Below, piece after piece: positions 8,312-17,230 of a stretch of 64,000 bases of DNA. The stretch is from the NCBI RefSeq assembly GCF_007830435.1, contig NZ_VLLC01000009.1, forward strand, positions 74,202 through 138,201. Reading direction: 5' to 3'. The stretch's first letter is position 1; each line of letters begins with the position of its first letter. The position numbers and the translations under genes are program-made. The stretch is from Desulfobotulus alkaliphilus (GTDB lineage Bacteria; Desulfobacterota; Desulfobacteria; Desulfobacterales; ASO4-4). Below the pieces are notes generated by a model. The model ran no database searches and had not been told where the DNA came from. It was given only the letters and a program-made list of their open reading frames with translations.

Positions 8312-10417
8312 ATGAGCCACCCCCATCTCCAGCACCTTGAAACCCTTGCCTCAGACCTTTCGCCATGGTCTGCAGTCTTCCCGGAAGGCATCCGCAATAT
8401 TCAATCCCTCAGGCAAGAGTTTCACACAAGGCTTGAGCGCTTTCAGGCGGAAGAGCAGCGTTTAAGCATCGGCATCATGGGGCAGGTGAAGGCTGGCAAA
8501 AGCAGCTTTGTCAACGCCCTGCTCTTTGGTGGTCTGCCCGTTCTGCCGGAAGCAGCCACCCCCAAAACCGCCAACCTCACGGCCATCACCTGGGGCGAAA
8601 GCCCCCTTCTGGAGCTGGAATATTACACTAAAACCGAGTGGCAGGCCCTAAAGGATCAGGCCGCATCCAAAAGCGAGCTTACAGAGGCTAAAATGGCAAG
8701 GGAGCTTATGGCCATGGTGGAAAAAAGCGGCCTTGATCCCATGGAAAAGATCCACAAACAAAGGGAAAGCATTTCATTTAACAGCCCCAAAGACCTTGTT
8801 TCCGTTCTCAATGACTATGCCGGAGAAAATGGTCGCTTCACCCCTGTCATCAAAATGATACACATTTATCTGCCCATGGATGAGCTGAAGGGCTTTGAAA
8901 TTGTGGATACACCGGGCATGAATGATCCCATCCTGAGCCGCACGGAAAAAACCAGAGAGTACATGGCCCGCTGCGATGTGGTTTTTTTCCTCAGCCGTGC
9001 GGGGCAGTTTCTGGATGCCTCGGATACGGATCTTCTGGCCAGACAGCTTCCCGGCAGGGGTGTCAAGCGCATGGTTCTGGTGGCAGGCCAGTTTGATAAT
9101 GTCATTTATGAAGATGGCCCACAAAGAAACAGCCTTGAAGACTGTGAAAAAAACCTCTGCACCCGCCTGACCCGAAGGGCAGAGGATGAAATGGAAAAAA
9201 TGGCGAGAGACTTTGAAATGAGGGAGAGGCCAGCCCTTGCTTCCCTGATGCGCAGCATGAAAACCCCTGTTTTATCCAGCACCTTTGCCCATGGCTTTGC
9301 CTCATGGCCCGAAGATAATTGGGGAAAAACCATGAAGCACATGCACAAGCTGCTTCAGGAGATGGCAGAGGAAGAATGGAACAGCCGTTTCAGCAGCAAA
9401 GACTGGCAGCGCATTTCCGGCTTTGATCTCTTGCAGGAGCATTACCAGAAGGCCAGAAATGAAAAGAAAGAAATTCTTCAGCAGCAGATCAATGGCCTGA
9501 TTCCCGAATCAAAACAGCAGGTGGCCCTGCGTGTGGAAGAGCTTGAAGACAGCGTGAATCAGCGGCTGGATTTTCTCAATAAAAATGAAATCTCCGTCAT
9601 CAATGAGCAAAGGCAGGCCTCCGAAAGCCGCATTCAGACCATTGCCGTGGTTTTAAGCGAGGTGATAAGCAAAAACCTGAACCATATACAAAAGACAAGG
9701 GCAGAAATCCTTGCGGATATTCAAGGGTCTTTGAAAGAATTTTCCAATCTCAGCACCCGCACGGGAACGGAAACCTACACCTCCTACAGAACCGTCAGCA
9801 CTTCCAAATGGTATAATCCCTTTTCATGGGGAAGCTCAACGGATGTTGCTACAACCCATACCCGCTCTTACCAGTATGTTCTGGCTTCCGATGCCGTGGA
9901 AAAGGTGACTGGCTACGGCAATGAAAGTGCCGCATCCATCAACCGCAAATTCAGTGAGAATTTTGATCCCCAAACAATCAAACTTGAGCTTCGCAAGGCC
10001 CTTTTAAAGGAAATGGAAACCGGCAGTGCAGATTTTAACCCCGGCTGGTTCCGCAGTGTGATTGAGCAGGGCATTCGTGAGCTTCAGATTCCTGTTTTTA
10101 CAATGAACTACGGCAATGAGGCCGATGCCATTGTGCAGGAATTTCAGGGGGAAATCCGTTCCGATAAAATGGACAGCCTGAATCTCATGCTGAGCAAGGC
10201 CCTGCATAAAATCTTTGAACGCATACAGAAACTTTTTATCCCTGCCGTGGCAGAGGTATGCGATCAGCTTGAAAAAGCCAGAGAAACCCTTGCCGCAGTT
10301 CTGACGGAAAACCTGCACAAGGAACTGGCAGAGCTGGAAAAAGCCTTTGCAGACAAGGCTGCGGAAATGGATTCTTACAAAAAACTCCTTGCAAGGCTGG
10401 AGGAGGAAAAAAAATAA
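8312..10417 (+). CDS. Dynamin-like GTPase B
   Basis: This 701-residue protein has an N-terminal dynamin-type GTPase domain. G1 is GQVKAGKSSF (about residues 55-64), the switch region is in PEAATPKTANLTA, and G3 is IVDTPGMND (about 197-205). The G4 position (near 255, VLVAGQFDN) lacks a canonical NKxD. Long helices follow, interrupted near residues 500-520 by SKWYNPFSWGSSTDV, an aromatic-rich stretch that could be a membrane-inserting paddle. A coiled-coil-like Glu/Lys-rich tail closes the protein. AAAGGAG precedes the ATG. It is followed after 104 bases by GTPase C; bacterial dynamins often act as unequal pairs, so B and C may be partners (inference). Confidence 0.87.
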   Translation: MSHPHLQHLETLASDLSPWSAVFPEGIRNIQSLRQEFHTRLERFQAEEQRLSIGIMGQVKAGKSSFVNALLFGGLPVLPEAATPKTANLTAITWGESPLLELEYYTKTEWQALKDQAASKSELTEAKMARELMAMVEKSGLDPMEKIHKQRESISFNSPKDLVSVLNDYAGENGRFTPVIKMIHIYLPMDELKGFEIVDTPGMNDPILSRTEKTREYMARCDVVFFLSRAGQFLDASDTDLLARQLPGRGVKRMVLVAGQFDNVIYEDGPQRNSLEDCEKNLCTRLTRRAEDEMEKMARDFEMRERPALASLMRSMKTPVLSSTFAHGFASWPEDNWGKTMKHMHKLLQEMAEEEWNSRFSSKDWQRISGFDLLQEHYQKARNEKKEILQQQINGLIPESKQQVALRVEELEDSVNQRLDFLNKNEISVINEQRQASESRIQTIAVVLSEVISKNLNHIQKTRAEILADIQGSLKEFSNLSTRTGTETYTSYRTVSTSKWYNPFSWGSSTDVATTHTRSYQYVLASDAVEKVTGYGNESAASINRKFSENFDPQTIKLELRKALLKEMETGSADFNPGWFRSVIEQGIRELQIPVFTMNYGNEADAIVQEFQGEIRSDKMDSLNLMLSKALHKIFERIQKLFIPAVAEVCDQLEKARETLAAVLTENLHKELAELEKAFADKAAEMDSYKKLLARLEEEKK

Positions 10418-10435
10418 GGGGATGAGGACTGCACG

Positions 10436-10458
10436 GTGGCTGAGGCCCTCGAAGCCAC
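10436..10458. repeat. Short REP-like hairpin
   Basis: GTGGCT (10436-10441) pairs with AGCCAC (10453-10458) around GAGGCCCTCGA. The same GGTGGCTGAGG...CGAAG string starts the hairpin repeats at 14.2 and 17.0 kb. It belongs to the widespread GGCTGAG/TCGAA type of bacterial extragenic palindromes and lies in the gap between GTPase genes B and C. Confidence 0.5.
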
Positions 10459-10521
10459 CACAAAACAAACACCTTCCATCTCCACGATAGGACAGATGAA
10501 AATTTAAAAAAAGGAGACCCC

Positions 10522-12183
10522 ATGTTTACACAACAGGAATGGATTTTAAGCAAGCTCCCCGAAATCAAAAACATATTTGAAAAGCATGGCCGCCCCGCAG
10601 AAAAACTGGATGAACTAAAAAAAGAGGTTGAAAACTTCAAGGTAAGGCTGCCCCTGATCGGCCCCTTCAGCGCAGGAAAAAGCACCCTCATCAACACCCT
10701 TTTAGATCAGGATCTCCTTGCTATTGAAATAGACCCCACCACCGCCCTACCCGCAGAAATCCATTATGCAGAGCAAAACCGTTTCAGCCTCTGCCTTGAG
10801 GATGAAAGCCTTATTGACATTACAGAATCCGACTTAAAAGCCCCGCAAACAGAGCATCTCCATAAAAAACCCCTTTATGTCAAAGCAGAACTTGCCAGCG
10901 AAAAACTACAGGCCTTTCCCCATCTCTGCCTTGTGGATATGCCGGGCTGGGATTCCGGCATCAAGGCCCATTCAACGGCCATAGACAATTACATCAACCG
11001 CAGCCTTGCCTATGCCGTTGTCATTCCTGCGGGAGACGGTACGCTGAGAAACAGTATCCGCGCCCTCCTTGCGGAGCTGGATCTTTATTCCATTCCGGTT
11101 TTTGTTTTCATTACCAAATCCGAAAAAAGCCTTCCGGAAGACATCGTTGCCATCACAGAACAGATCCGTATTGAAATTGCTGGTATCATGAAAAATGCGC
11201 TCTTCAGTGTCGCCACAATCTCTTCCCGCAAAAAAAACATAGAGCCTTTTGTACAAAGCCTCCATCAACTGGAAAAGCGTTCTGAATCCATTTTCAACAT
11301 CAACTGCCACAGGCTTTTTGGTAAAAAGCTTCAAATGATGGATGATTACCTCAGCACCCTCCTCAATGAAGAAAACATGACGGCAGAAGACATTGCCATG
11401 AAGCAGGATAAAATAAAACAGGAGATGGAAAGCTTTAGAAAAGACATGGAAAGGGAAACAAGAGAGCTGAAAAATCAGATAGATCCTTCGGCCCGCCGCA
11501 TTCTTGATCTGGTAAAGGCGGATCTTCATGCCAGTCTGGAAAGCCTGACGGATGCCAGCCTTCACAACGGAGACATGGAAGGCATTGTGGGACAGATTGT
11601 AAGGAATGCCACAATAAAGGGCATGGAATCCGAATTTCATCCCAAGCTGAAAAAATACATCAAAAGCCTTGGAGACACCCTCGCCGCAACCATATCAACC
11701 TCCTTCAGGGTAAATTTCAGTGATCTGGAAGAGGACAGGAGCATGGACTCCATGCAGACAGGCATTCAGGGTTCTTTGTCCGCAGCACTTTTATTTTTTA
11801 GAACGATGCCCATTGTAAACATTATTGCTCCACTTCTTGTGGGGCTGGTCTCTTTTCTTTTCGGCAAAACTTCCAGTGAAGAAAAATTAGCCATCAAAAG
11901 GGAAGAAGCAAGGCAGCAGGTACTGCACAGCCTCATCCCCGGTGTTTTGCAAAAACTGCACACCTCCCTGATTCAAATACTGGAACAAATCACGGAAAAG
12001 GTGGAAGGGGATATTAAAAAAAGCATTGATGAACAGGAAGCCAACATGAAGGCCGCCCTTGATGATCTCAGCCGGGAGCTGCAGCAGAGCGAAGAAGCCT
12101 TCAGGGCCAATCAGGCCGCAATCACGCAGGACAGAAGCACACTCCGGGAAATCATGACCCGCCTTGAAGGGGCCGCAGCATGA
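10522..12183 (+). CDS. Dynamin-like GTPase C with predicted membrane segment
   Basis: A 553-residue dynamin-family GTPase. G1 is GPFSAGKSTL (about residues 48-57), the switch region is EIDPTTALPAE, G3 is LVDMPGWDS (about 137-145), and a G4-like FITKSEKS lies near 197. A coiled-coil stretch surrounds residues 290-320. A strongly hydrophobic segment (MPIVNIIAPLLVGLVSFLFG, about 425-445) could insert in the membrane, followed by a second coiled coil at the C-terminus. AAAGGAG precedes the start. Its TGA overlaps the ATG of the next reading frame (12180), the usual arrangement for translationally coupled partners, although that partner is now only a stump. Confidence 0.87.
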   Translation: MFTQQEWILSKLPEIKNIFEKHGRPAEKLDELKKEVENFKVRLPLIGPFSAGKSTLINTLLDQDLLAIEIDPTTALPAEIHYAEQNRFSLCLEDESLIDITESDLKAPQTEHLHKKPLYVKAELASEKLQAFPHLCLVDMPGWDSGIKAHSTAIDNYINRSLAYAVVIPAGDGTLRNSIRALLAELDLYSIPVFVFITKSEKSLPEDIVAITEQIRIEIAGIMKNALFSVATISSRKKNIEPFVQSLHQLEKRSESIFNINCHRLFGKKLQMMDDYLSTLLNEENMTAEDIAMKQDKIKQEMESFRKDMERETRELKNQIDPSARRILDLVKADLHASLESLTDASLHNGDMEGIVGQIVRNATIKGMESEFHPKLKKYIKSLGDTLAATISTSFRVNFSDLEEDRSMDSMQTGIQGSLSAALLFFRTMPIVNIIAPLLVGLVSFLFGKTSSEEKLAIKREEARQQVLHSLIPGVLQKLHTSLIQILEQITEKVEGDIKKSIDEQEANMKAALDDLSRELQQSEEAFRANQAAITQDRSTLREIMTRLEGAAA

Positions 12184-12299
12184 ACGATCTTTCCCTTGAA
12201 AAACGCTATGGGCTGGTATGCGATGCCATCACCCGTCCAGAAGCCGAAGGGCCAATGGCGGCCCGCCTGAGCCGCATGGAAAATCTGACCCGGTTTTAA
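12180..12299 (+). pseudogene. N-terminal stump of a fourth dynamin-like GTPase
   Basis: The ATG overlaps the stop of GTPase C (ATGA). The 39-codon frame contains EGPMAARLSRMEN, against EGPMAAILSRMEN at the same position near the start of GTPase A (5212), with further similarity upstream. It ends at TAA 12297-12299, well before any GTPase motif. I infer that a GTPase A paralogue once formed the last gene of the operon and was truncated when the downstream ATPase/nuclease gene arrived. Confidence 0.75.
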
Positions 12300-12452
12300 A
12301 GGAGCTTGCTGCCTTCCATGGGTATTCTTCTTTCTGCGGTATTAGAAAGGGGATTCTTCCCATGGATGCCAGGCCCTTTTTCATATATCTTGATGCTGGC
12401 CCAAGGCCTTGCCCGGAAAGAAAAGAAACCTTATTCCAGACAGGTAAAAACC

Positions 12453-14171
12453 ATGAGAAAACGCATCCTCTACGGCGAAGCCAATTATCCGGCCATTGTC
12501 CGTGAAAACGGCTACTTTGTTGACAAAACAGCCTATATCCAAAAGCTGGAATTGGTTAAAAATACCGTATTCCTTCGGCCACGGCGCTTTGGAAAATCCC
12601 TTCTCTGCACCATGCTGGAGTCCTACTATTCGGTTTTATACAAAGAAAACTTTGAAGAGCTTTTCGGCCACACATGGATTGGCAAAAACCCAACGCCCCT
12701 GCACAACACTATGCTTGTGCTGCATCTGGATTTTTCCACTATTGAGACCGGCGAGCTGGAGGTGATGGAAAAAAGCTTTAACCATGTTGTTAATTCAAAA
12801 ATCAAAGCCCTCATACAAAACTGTCATGCATGGCTTGAAAACAGTCCTTCATTTGACCCCATGGCAAGCGCCACAGCCAATCTGCAAAGTCTTGTCAACC
12901 ATTTCACACCTAACCTGATTCATCCCCTTTATGTTATCATTGATGAGTACGACAACTTTGCCAACCAGCTCATAACAGGACACAAAGACCTTCATTATAA
13001 GCAGCTCATGGCCGATGACGGTTTTTTGAAAACCTTTTTCAAGCTTTTGAAAGAAGGCCGAAAAACCGGAGCCATCCACAATGTTTTCATCACAGGTGTT
13101 CTGCCCGTCACCATGGATGAGCTGGCTTCGGGCTTTAATATTGCTTCGTTCATCACCCTTGAGCCTGAGTTTGAAAACATGATCGGCTTTACCCAGTCTG
13201 AAGTGGATACCCTGCTGGATGAAATTTACAAAGACTATGAGATTAACCCGGATACCCGGAACGAGATTCAGGATGTCATTAAAAATCAGTATAATGGCTA
13301 TCATTTTATCGACCCGCAAGGCGAGGTTGTCTATAATTCCACCATTCTACAGTATTTTCTGGACGGCTTAACAAAAAACAGTACCATGCCTCAGCATCCC
13401 ATGGGTATCAATCCTGAAGCCAGTATCCAGTGGCTCCAAAGACTTGGGGCCTCCAACCCGGAAAGTATAAAAAAATTTGTGGAAGAACTGCTTTTGCGGG
13501 AAAATGTTTCCTTTGACCGCTCCTTTACTCCAAAAATAAATATGTTTTATTTTCTGGAAAAAAGTTATTTCCCTATTCTTTTTTTACACTTGGGTATGCT
13601 CACCCGAAAAAATGACTTCTTCCTCACCCTGCCCAACCTCAACATGAAAAGAATCTTCGTGGAGTATTTCAATGAGCTGCACCGCATTGATGTTTCCACC
13701 CGATATGCGGACATGATGCAGGGCTTTGTCAATGATCTGGATCTCAAAGCCCTCTTTGCGGGCTACTGGCAGGAATACGTATCCCAGCTTCCGGAAGCGG
13801 TTTTTTCTCAAGTGAACGAAAACTTCTACCGCACCACCTTTTATGAATTGTGCTCCCGCTACCTCTCGTCATGGTTCACCTGGAATGTGGAAAGATCCTA
13901 CCCCAAGGGCAGAACGGATCTTGAGTTTGTGGGCAAATTCAATGAATGTTTTGCAGGCATCCGCATGGTCATAGAATTCAAATACTTTTCCAATGCAGCT
14001 TTTAAGAAATTAAATACGAAAATTGAAGATTTCTCCCTGATGCCGGAAGATACGGAGCAGATTGCAGGCTATGTGGAAGGACTTAAAAAGGAGTATCCGG
14101 AGGCAAAGGTGACACAGCATGTCATTTATTGCTTCGGCAATGGGGGCTTTAAGGTTTTTGATCTTGAATAA
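12453..14171 (+). CDS. AAA-ATPase-like / PD-(D/E)XK nuclease protein 3
   Basis: A 572-residue relative of the two tandem ATPases, but clearly divergent. The start at MRKRILYGEANYPAIVREN matches where family members begin; the open frame extends 49 codons further upstream without family similarity. Motifs are the P-loop-like RPRRFGKSLL (near residue 40), a Walker B-like LYVIIDEYDNFAN, VFITGVLPVTMDEL and the C-terminal nuclease strand MVIEFKYFS. It replaces the body of the truncated GTPase gene, so it probably moved in as an accessory cassette. The ribosome-binding site (CAGGTAAAAACC before the ATG) is weak. Confidence 0.88.
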   Translation: MRKRILYGEANYPAIVRENGYFVDKTAYIQKLELVKNTVFLRPRRFGKSLLCTMLESYYSVLYKENFEELFGHTWIGKNPTPLHNTMLVLHLDFSTIETGELEVMEKSFNHVVNSKIKALIQNCHAWLENSPSFDPMASATANLQSLVNHFTPNLIHPLYVIIDEYDNFANQLITGHKDLHYKQLMADDGFLKTFFKLLKEGRKTGAIHNVFITGVLPVTMDELASGFNIASFITLEPEFENMIGFTQSEVDTLLDEIYKDYEINPDTRNEIQDVIKNQYNGYHFIDPQGEVVYNSTILQYFLDGLTKNSTMPQHPMGINPEASIQWLQRLGASNPESIKKFVEELLLRENVSFDRSFTPKINMFYFLEKSYFPILFLHLGMLTRKNDFFLTLPNLNMKRIFVEYFNELHRIDVSTRYADMMQGFVNDLDLKALFAGYWQEYVSQLPEAVFSQVNENFYRTTFYELCSRYLSSWFTWNVERSYPKGRTDLEFVGKFNECFAGIRMVIEFKYFSNAAFKKLNTKIEDFSLMPEDTEQIAGYVEGLKKEYPEAKVTQHVIYCFGNGGFKVFDLE

Positions 14172-14221
14172 TTCTGCTCTGCAATGGGTATATGATTTGG
14201 AAGATGCAGGCCTGTGTTTTG

Positions 14222-14415
14222 CGTCTCTCCCTCTGGCCGGTGGCTGAGGCCCTTGAAGACGGACCTGCACGGCATACAGGCCAAAAACTGGACTTGTCCA
14301 ATGCACTGAAGACTGTTGGCCTGAGTGCCGGAGTGAGGGAAGAAAACTTTAAAAAACACCTTCTCCATTGACTCTTTCTAAAGATTTTAAATGCCTGCAA
14401 AAGTCAGGAAACCCA
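14222..14415. repeat. Hairpin repeat family B, copy 1
   Basis: This segment is closely similar to 17012-17217. It starts CTCTCCCTCTGGCCGGTGGC and contains CGGCATACAGGCCAA facing TTGGCCTGAGTGCCG, with a small TGGACTTGTCCA palindrome in the loop, then a shared A-rich tail. It fills most of the gap between the ATPase gene and the WYL regulator and encodes nothing. Confidence 0.75.
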
Positions 14416-14465
14416 TAAAGAACATTGATGAAGGTTCATCATTCTAAAAAAAGGCAGAGATACCC

Positions 14466-15479
14466 ATGAGCAGTACAATGCGCCAATGCCTGATGCTTCG
14501 CATGATTCCATGGCATCCGAAAAAAATAGACACCGCCACCATTGAATACCGTTTAAAAGACAATGATGTGCATATTCACAGGCGAACCATACAGCGGGAT
14601 TTAGAACATCTTTCCACCATTTTTCCTCTGGTATGCGATGACAGGGAAAAACCCTACGGCTGGTCATGGTCTGCGGAAGCTGAACTTTTTGATATTCCGC
14701 AAATGGACCCCCTGACGGCCTTTTCCTTCCGCATGATGGAAGAATTTCTTCTGTCTGCCATGCCGCCCGCATCCCTTAAGGCCTTAAAACCCCATTTCCG
14801 CCATGCCTCCAAAGTTTTGGAAAGTATCCATGCAGATCAACTGAAATCCTGGCCGGACAAGGTGAAAATCCTGAGCCGCTCCCAGCCCCTGACACCCCCC
14901 GGCATCGACAACGCCGTTCTGGATACGGTGTACGAATGCCTCATGGAAGGCAGAAAATTTTCTGCATCCTACAGACGCAGGGGCCAGAAAGAAGCGGTGA
15001 ACTACACCATCAACCCCCTGGGCATTGTCCTGCTGGATCGCATCATTTATCTGGTCTGCACCATGCGGGATTACAATCAGATGAAGGATATCCGCCAGCT
15101 TGCCCTGCACCGTTTTGTTTCTACGGAAAAAATGGAAGAAGCTGGCCTTGTGCCGGAGGGTTTTGATCTGCAGACCTACATAGACGGCGGCGCATTCAGT
15201 TATCTCAAGGGCGAAGAACCCATAGAACTGGAAATCCTGCTGGAAAAGCCCGTTGCCGCCCACCTGTATGAAAGCCCCCTCTCTTCGGATCAGATTATCA
15301 CGGAATATAATGAAACCCGTGTTCTCATCCGGGCGACAGTGCTGGACACAGCCCAGCTTCGCTGGTGGCTGCTGGGTTTTGGTGAATCTGTTGAGGTAAG
15401 GCTACCTGAAAATCTGAGGGATGAGTTCCGGCAAAAAAGTGCTAAAATGGAAGCCATGTACCGGCTTACATCCTCTTGA
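14466..15479 (+). CDS. WYL-domain transcriptional regulator
   Basis: A 337-residue protein with an N-terminal winged helix (about residues 5-65, including HRRTIQRDLEHLST as the recognition-helix region) and a WYL domain (about 145-235: ASYRRRGQKE, INPLGIVLLDRIIYLVCT, LALHRF). A WCX-type C-terminal domain ends the protein. WYL regulators bind ligands, including nucleic acids, and often control defence or stress loci, which fits its position beside the accessory island; the target is unknown. A near copy of its first 30 residues is fused to the patatin gene at 19167. The small gene at 15494 begins 14 bases after its stop. Confidence 0.9.
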   Translation: MSSTMRQCLMLRMIPWHPKKIDTATIEYRLKDNDVHIHRRTIQRDLEHLSTIFPLVCDDREKPYGWSWSAEAELFDIPQMDPLTAFSFRMMEEFLLSAMPPASLKALKPHFRHASKVLESIHADQLKSWPDKVKILSRSQPLTPPGIDNAVLDTVYECLMEGRKFSASYRRRGQKEAVNYTINPLGIVLLDRIIYLVCTMRDYNQMKDIRQLALHRFVSTEKMEEAGLVPEGFDLQTYIDGGAFSYLKGEEPIELEILLEKPVAAHLYESPLSSDQIITEYNETRVLIRATVLDTAQLRWWLLGFGESVEVRLPENLRDEFRQKSAKMEAMYRLTSS

Positions 15480-15493
15480 GAAAGGAAAAAACC

Positions 15494-15745
15494 ATGGCCA
15501 GAGAAAATGAGCTGCTCCTGTCCTTTCAACTGAACCTCGTCGTCCCCCAACCCCTCAGCAGGGTACGGCATTTAGCCAAAACCAGTGCCGTGGAAAGCCT
15601 GAAAGAAAAGGGCATCAAGCCAGAAGATACGGTTATTGATGTCATTCCAGCCAATTTTGAAAACATGCCCAAAGCCATGGCAAAAGTGCTGCCCCCCTTT
15701 TTTCCCGTTGGCAGCTGCACGGTGAATGTCTATTCAAAAGCCTGA
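15494..15745 (+). CDS. Small conserved-looking protein of unknown function
   Basis: 83 residues from an ATG preceded by GAGAAAGGAAAA, 14 bases downstream of the WYL regulator and on the same strand, so probably co-transcribed. The sequence (MARENELLLSFQLNLVVPQP, then a mixed alpha/beta body ending VGSCTVNVYSKA) has no motif I recognise. Codon use resembles the neighbours. It is probably a real gene, with no assigned function. Confidence 0.6.
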   Translation: MARENELLLSFQLNLVVPQPLSRVRHLAKTSAVESLKEKGIKPEDTVIDVIPANFENMPKAMAKVLPPFFPVGSCTVNVYSKA

Positions 15746-15997
15746 TTTTGCAAGGGTTGCTACCGAATATTTTTCTGCCCTGCTTCCTGGCAAGATTTTC
15801 AACCAGCACTGTTCAGCAGTCCTTCCGCCAGCATCCACCCTGCCATTTCCCGGATTCTTTCCACAGGTGGCGTATAAGATCTGAACAGGCCTATGCCAGA
15901 TTCTCCCCTGGCACCACCTTTTGGGGTTTTTCCAAAATACGACATAGTAATTACAGGCATTTTGGACAAAAAAGGCCTTCCAACTGTAGAAGGTGAG
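15746..15997. other. Intergenic region, one doubtful minus-strand frame
   Basis: The only frame of note runs on the minus strand from a TTG at 16005 to 15799 (68 codons, with an internal MPVITMSYFGKTPKGG). It overlaps the end of the methyltransferase gene, has no ribosome-binding site and no recognised motif. I do not call it as a gene. Confidence 0.4.
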
Positions 15998-16963
15998 TCA
16001 GACAAGGATACGCCAGCAGCGGTGTATCTTTTTTCTTTTGCTCTGATAATCTTCGGGAATGGTTTTTTGGGTGATCTCTTCGATTTCCCGAACCCTCAGG
16101 CTGTCCATTAGGGGTTCAAAGCCCTGATGATTGGTGGAAAAAAATACGGTCCCGCCCTTTTCGATGACATCCAGAACCCTGTGCAGCAGTTCAGGATGAT
16201 CTTCTGCGATATCAAAGGTTTTTCCCTTATCCCTCGCCGATGAGTAGGAAGGGGGGTCCACCATGGCAAGGGAGAAGGTCTCGCCGTTTTTCTTGAGTAT
16301 CTTCAGATGATCCATAGCATCGGCCTGAAGCAGCCTGTGTGTTTTTTCATCTACACCGTTGAGCCTGAAATTCTCCCCGGCCCAGTCAAGATTGCCCTGT
16401 GAGCGGTCAATGGAAAGGCTTTGCAGGGCACCCCCTGCGGCGGCGTAGCAGGTAAAGCTTGCCGTATAGCAGTAAAGGTTGAGAAATCTTTTTCCTTCAG
16501 CCAGCTCCCTGACCATGGCTCTGGTATTTCTGTGGTCGGAAAAAAGTCCCGTATCCACAAAATCACAGGGGTTGATCCAGAATTTCAGATCCCTTTCTCC
16601 CATGATGATTTTTTCGTCTGTCCGGTCAAGGCGGCCATAGCGTTTTCCGTCCCGTATGCCCGCATGTCTTTTTTTCAGATGCACCTTTTCCATGGGCACG
16701 CCAAGGGCAACTGCTGCAGCTTCTGCCATGGCCGGCAGCCAGTGGGGTTTAGACTGCTCCCGCATGTATTCCGCTATCACCAGATGCCCGCCGTACCAGT
16801 CCACTACCGCACGGATCTCCGGAATATCCCAGTCATAGAGCCGGAACACCTCAAGGCCCTCACGCATAAAGCGTTTATGCAAATGCTTAAAACGTTTCTT
16901 GATGCGGTTGGCCAGCATACTGGCCTGATGTTTGGTTTTCGGATCTGTTATGACATCTGACAT
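15998..16963 (-). CDS. RlmK-like 23S rRNA (guanine-N7) methyltransferase, stand-alone
   Basis: A 321-residue class I SAM-dependent methyltransferase that resembles the C-terminal RlmK half of E. coli RlmL along its whole length. Shared features are NRIKKRFKHL at the start, LYDWDIPEIRAVVD, the DTGLFSDHR motif, the SAM-binding FLNLYCYTASF, the catalytic-region VDPPSYS, and the terminal EITQKTIPEDYQ followed by HRCW. In E. coli this half makes m7G2069. The THUMP/RlmL half is absent here. The start is set at MSDVITDP with GGAG upstream; a longer frame runs back into a repeat and is ignored. Confidence 0.85.
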   Translation of the reverse strand: MSDVITDPKTKHQASMLANRIKKRFKHLHKRFMREGLEVFRLYDWDIPEIRAVVDWYGGHLVIAEYMREQSKPHWLPAMAEAAAVALGVPMEKVHLKKRHAGIRDGKRYGRLDRTDEKIIMGERDLKFWINPCDFVDTGLFSDHRNTRAMVRELAEGKRFLNLYCYTASFTCYAAAGGALQSLSIDRSQGNLDWAGENFRLNGVDEKTHRLLQADAMDHLKILKKNGETFSLAMVDPPSYSSARDKGKTFDIAEDHPELLHRVLDVIEKGGTVFFSTNHQGFEPLMDSLRVREIEEITQKTIPEDYQSKRKKIHRCWRILV

Positions 16964-16994
16964 CTGCGTGGCTCCGGCTTTATAAAAAATATGG

Positions 16995-17230
16995 TAATTA
17001 TTCAGTAAGTTTCCCCTCTCCCCCTGGTCGGTGGCTGAGGTTCTCGAAGCCAGAAGGGCCTGGGCCTTACCCGGCATACAGGCCAAAAACTGGACTTGCC
17101 CAATGGACTGAAGGCTGTTGGCCTGAGTGCCGGGGGGAGGAAAGAAAACTGTAAAAAGCACCTTGCCCATTGACTTTTTCTTAAGATATTAAAAATCTGC
17201 CTAAGTCAAAAAGCCCATGTTGAATAGTTA
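16995..17230. mobile_element. MITE-like element with family B hairpin inside IS630-like ends
   Basis: The ends are TAATTATTCAGTA (16995-17007) and TGTTGAATAGTTA (17218-17230), imperfect inverted repeats (10 of 13) of the same type as elements A1 and A2, again bounded by TA. The interior (17012-17217) is the family B hairpin repeat also found at 14222-14415, including CGGCATACAGGCCAA/TTGGCCTGAGTGCCG. Two unrelated interiors therefore share one type of terminus. Confidence 0.65.

Noticed and set aside
12218..12505. A plus-strand frame spanning the GTPase stump and the ATPase start
   Set aside because: It runs in a different frame from both recognised coding sequences, has no family features and no ribosome-binding site.
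15799..16005. A 68-codon minus-strand gene after the RlmK-like gene
   Set aside because: TTG start inside the upstream gene, no ribosome-binding site and no recognised motif.
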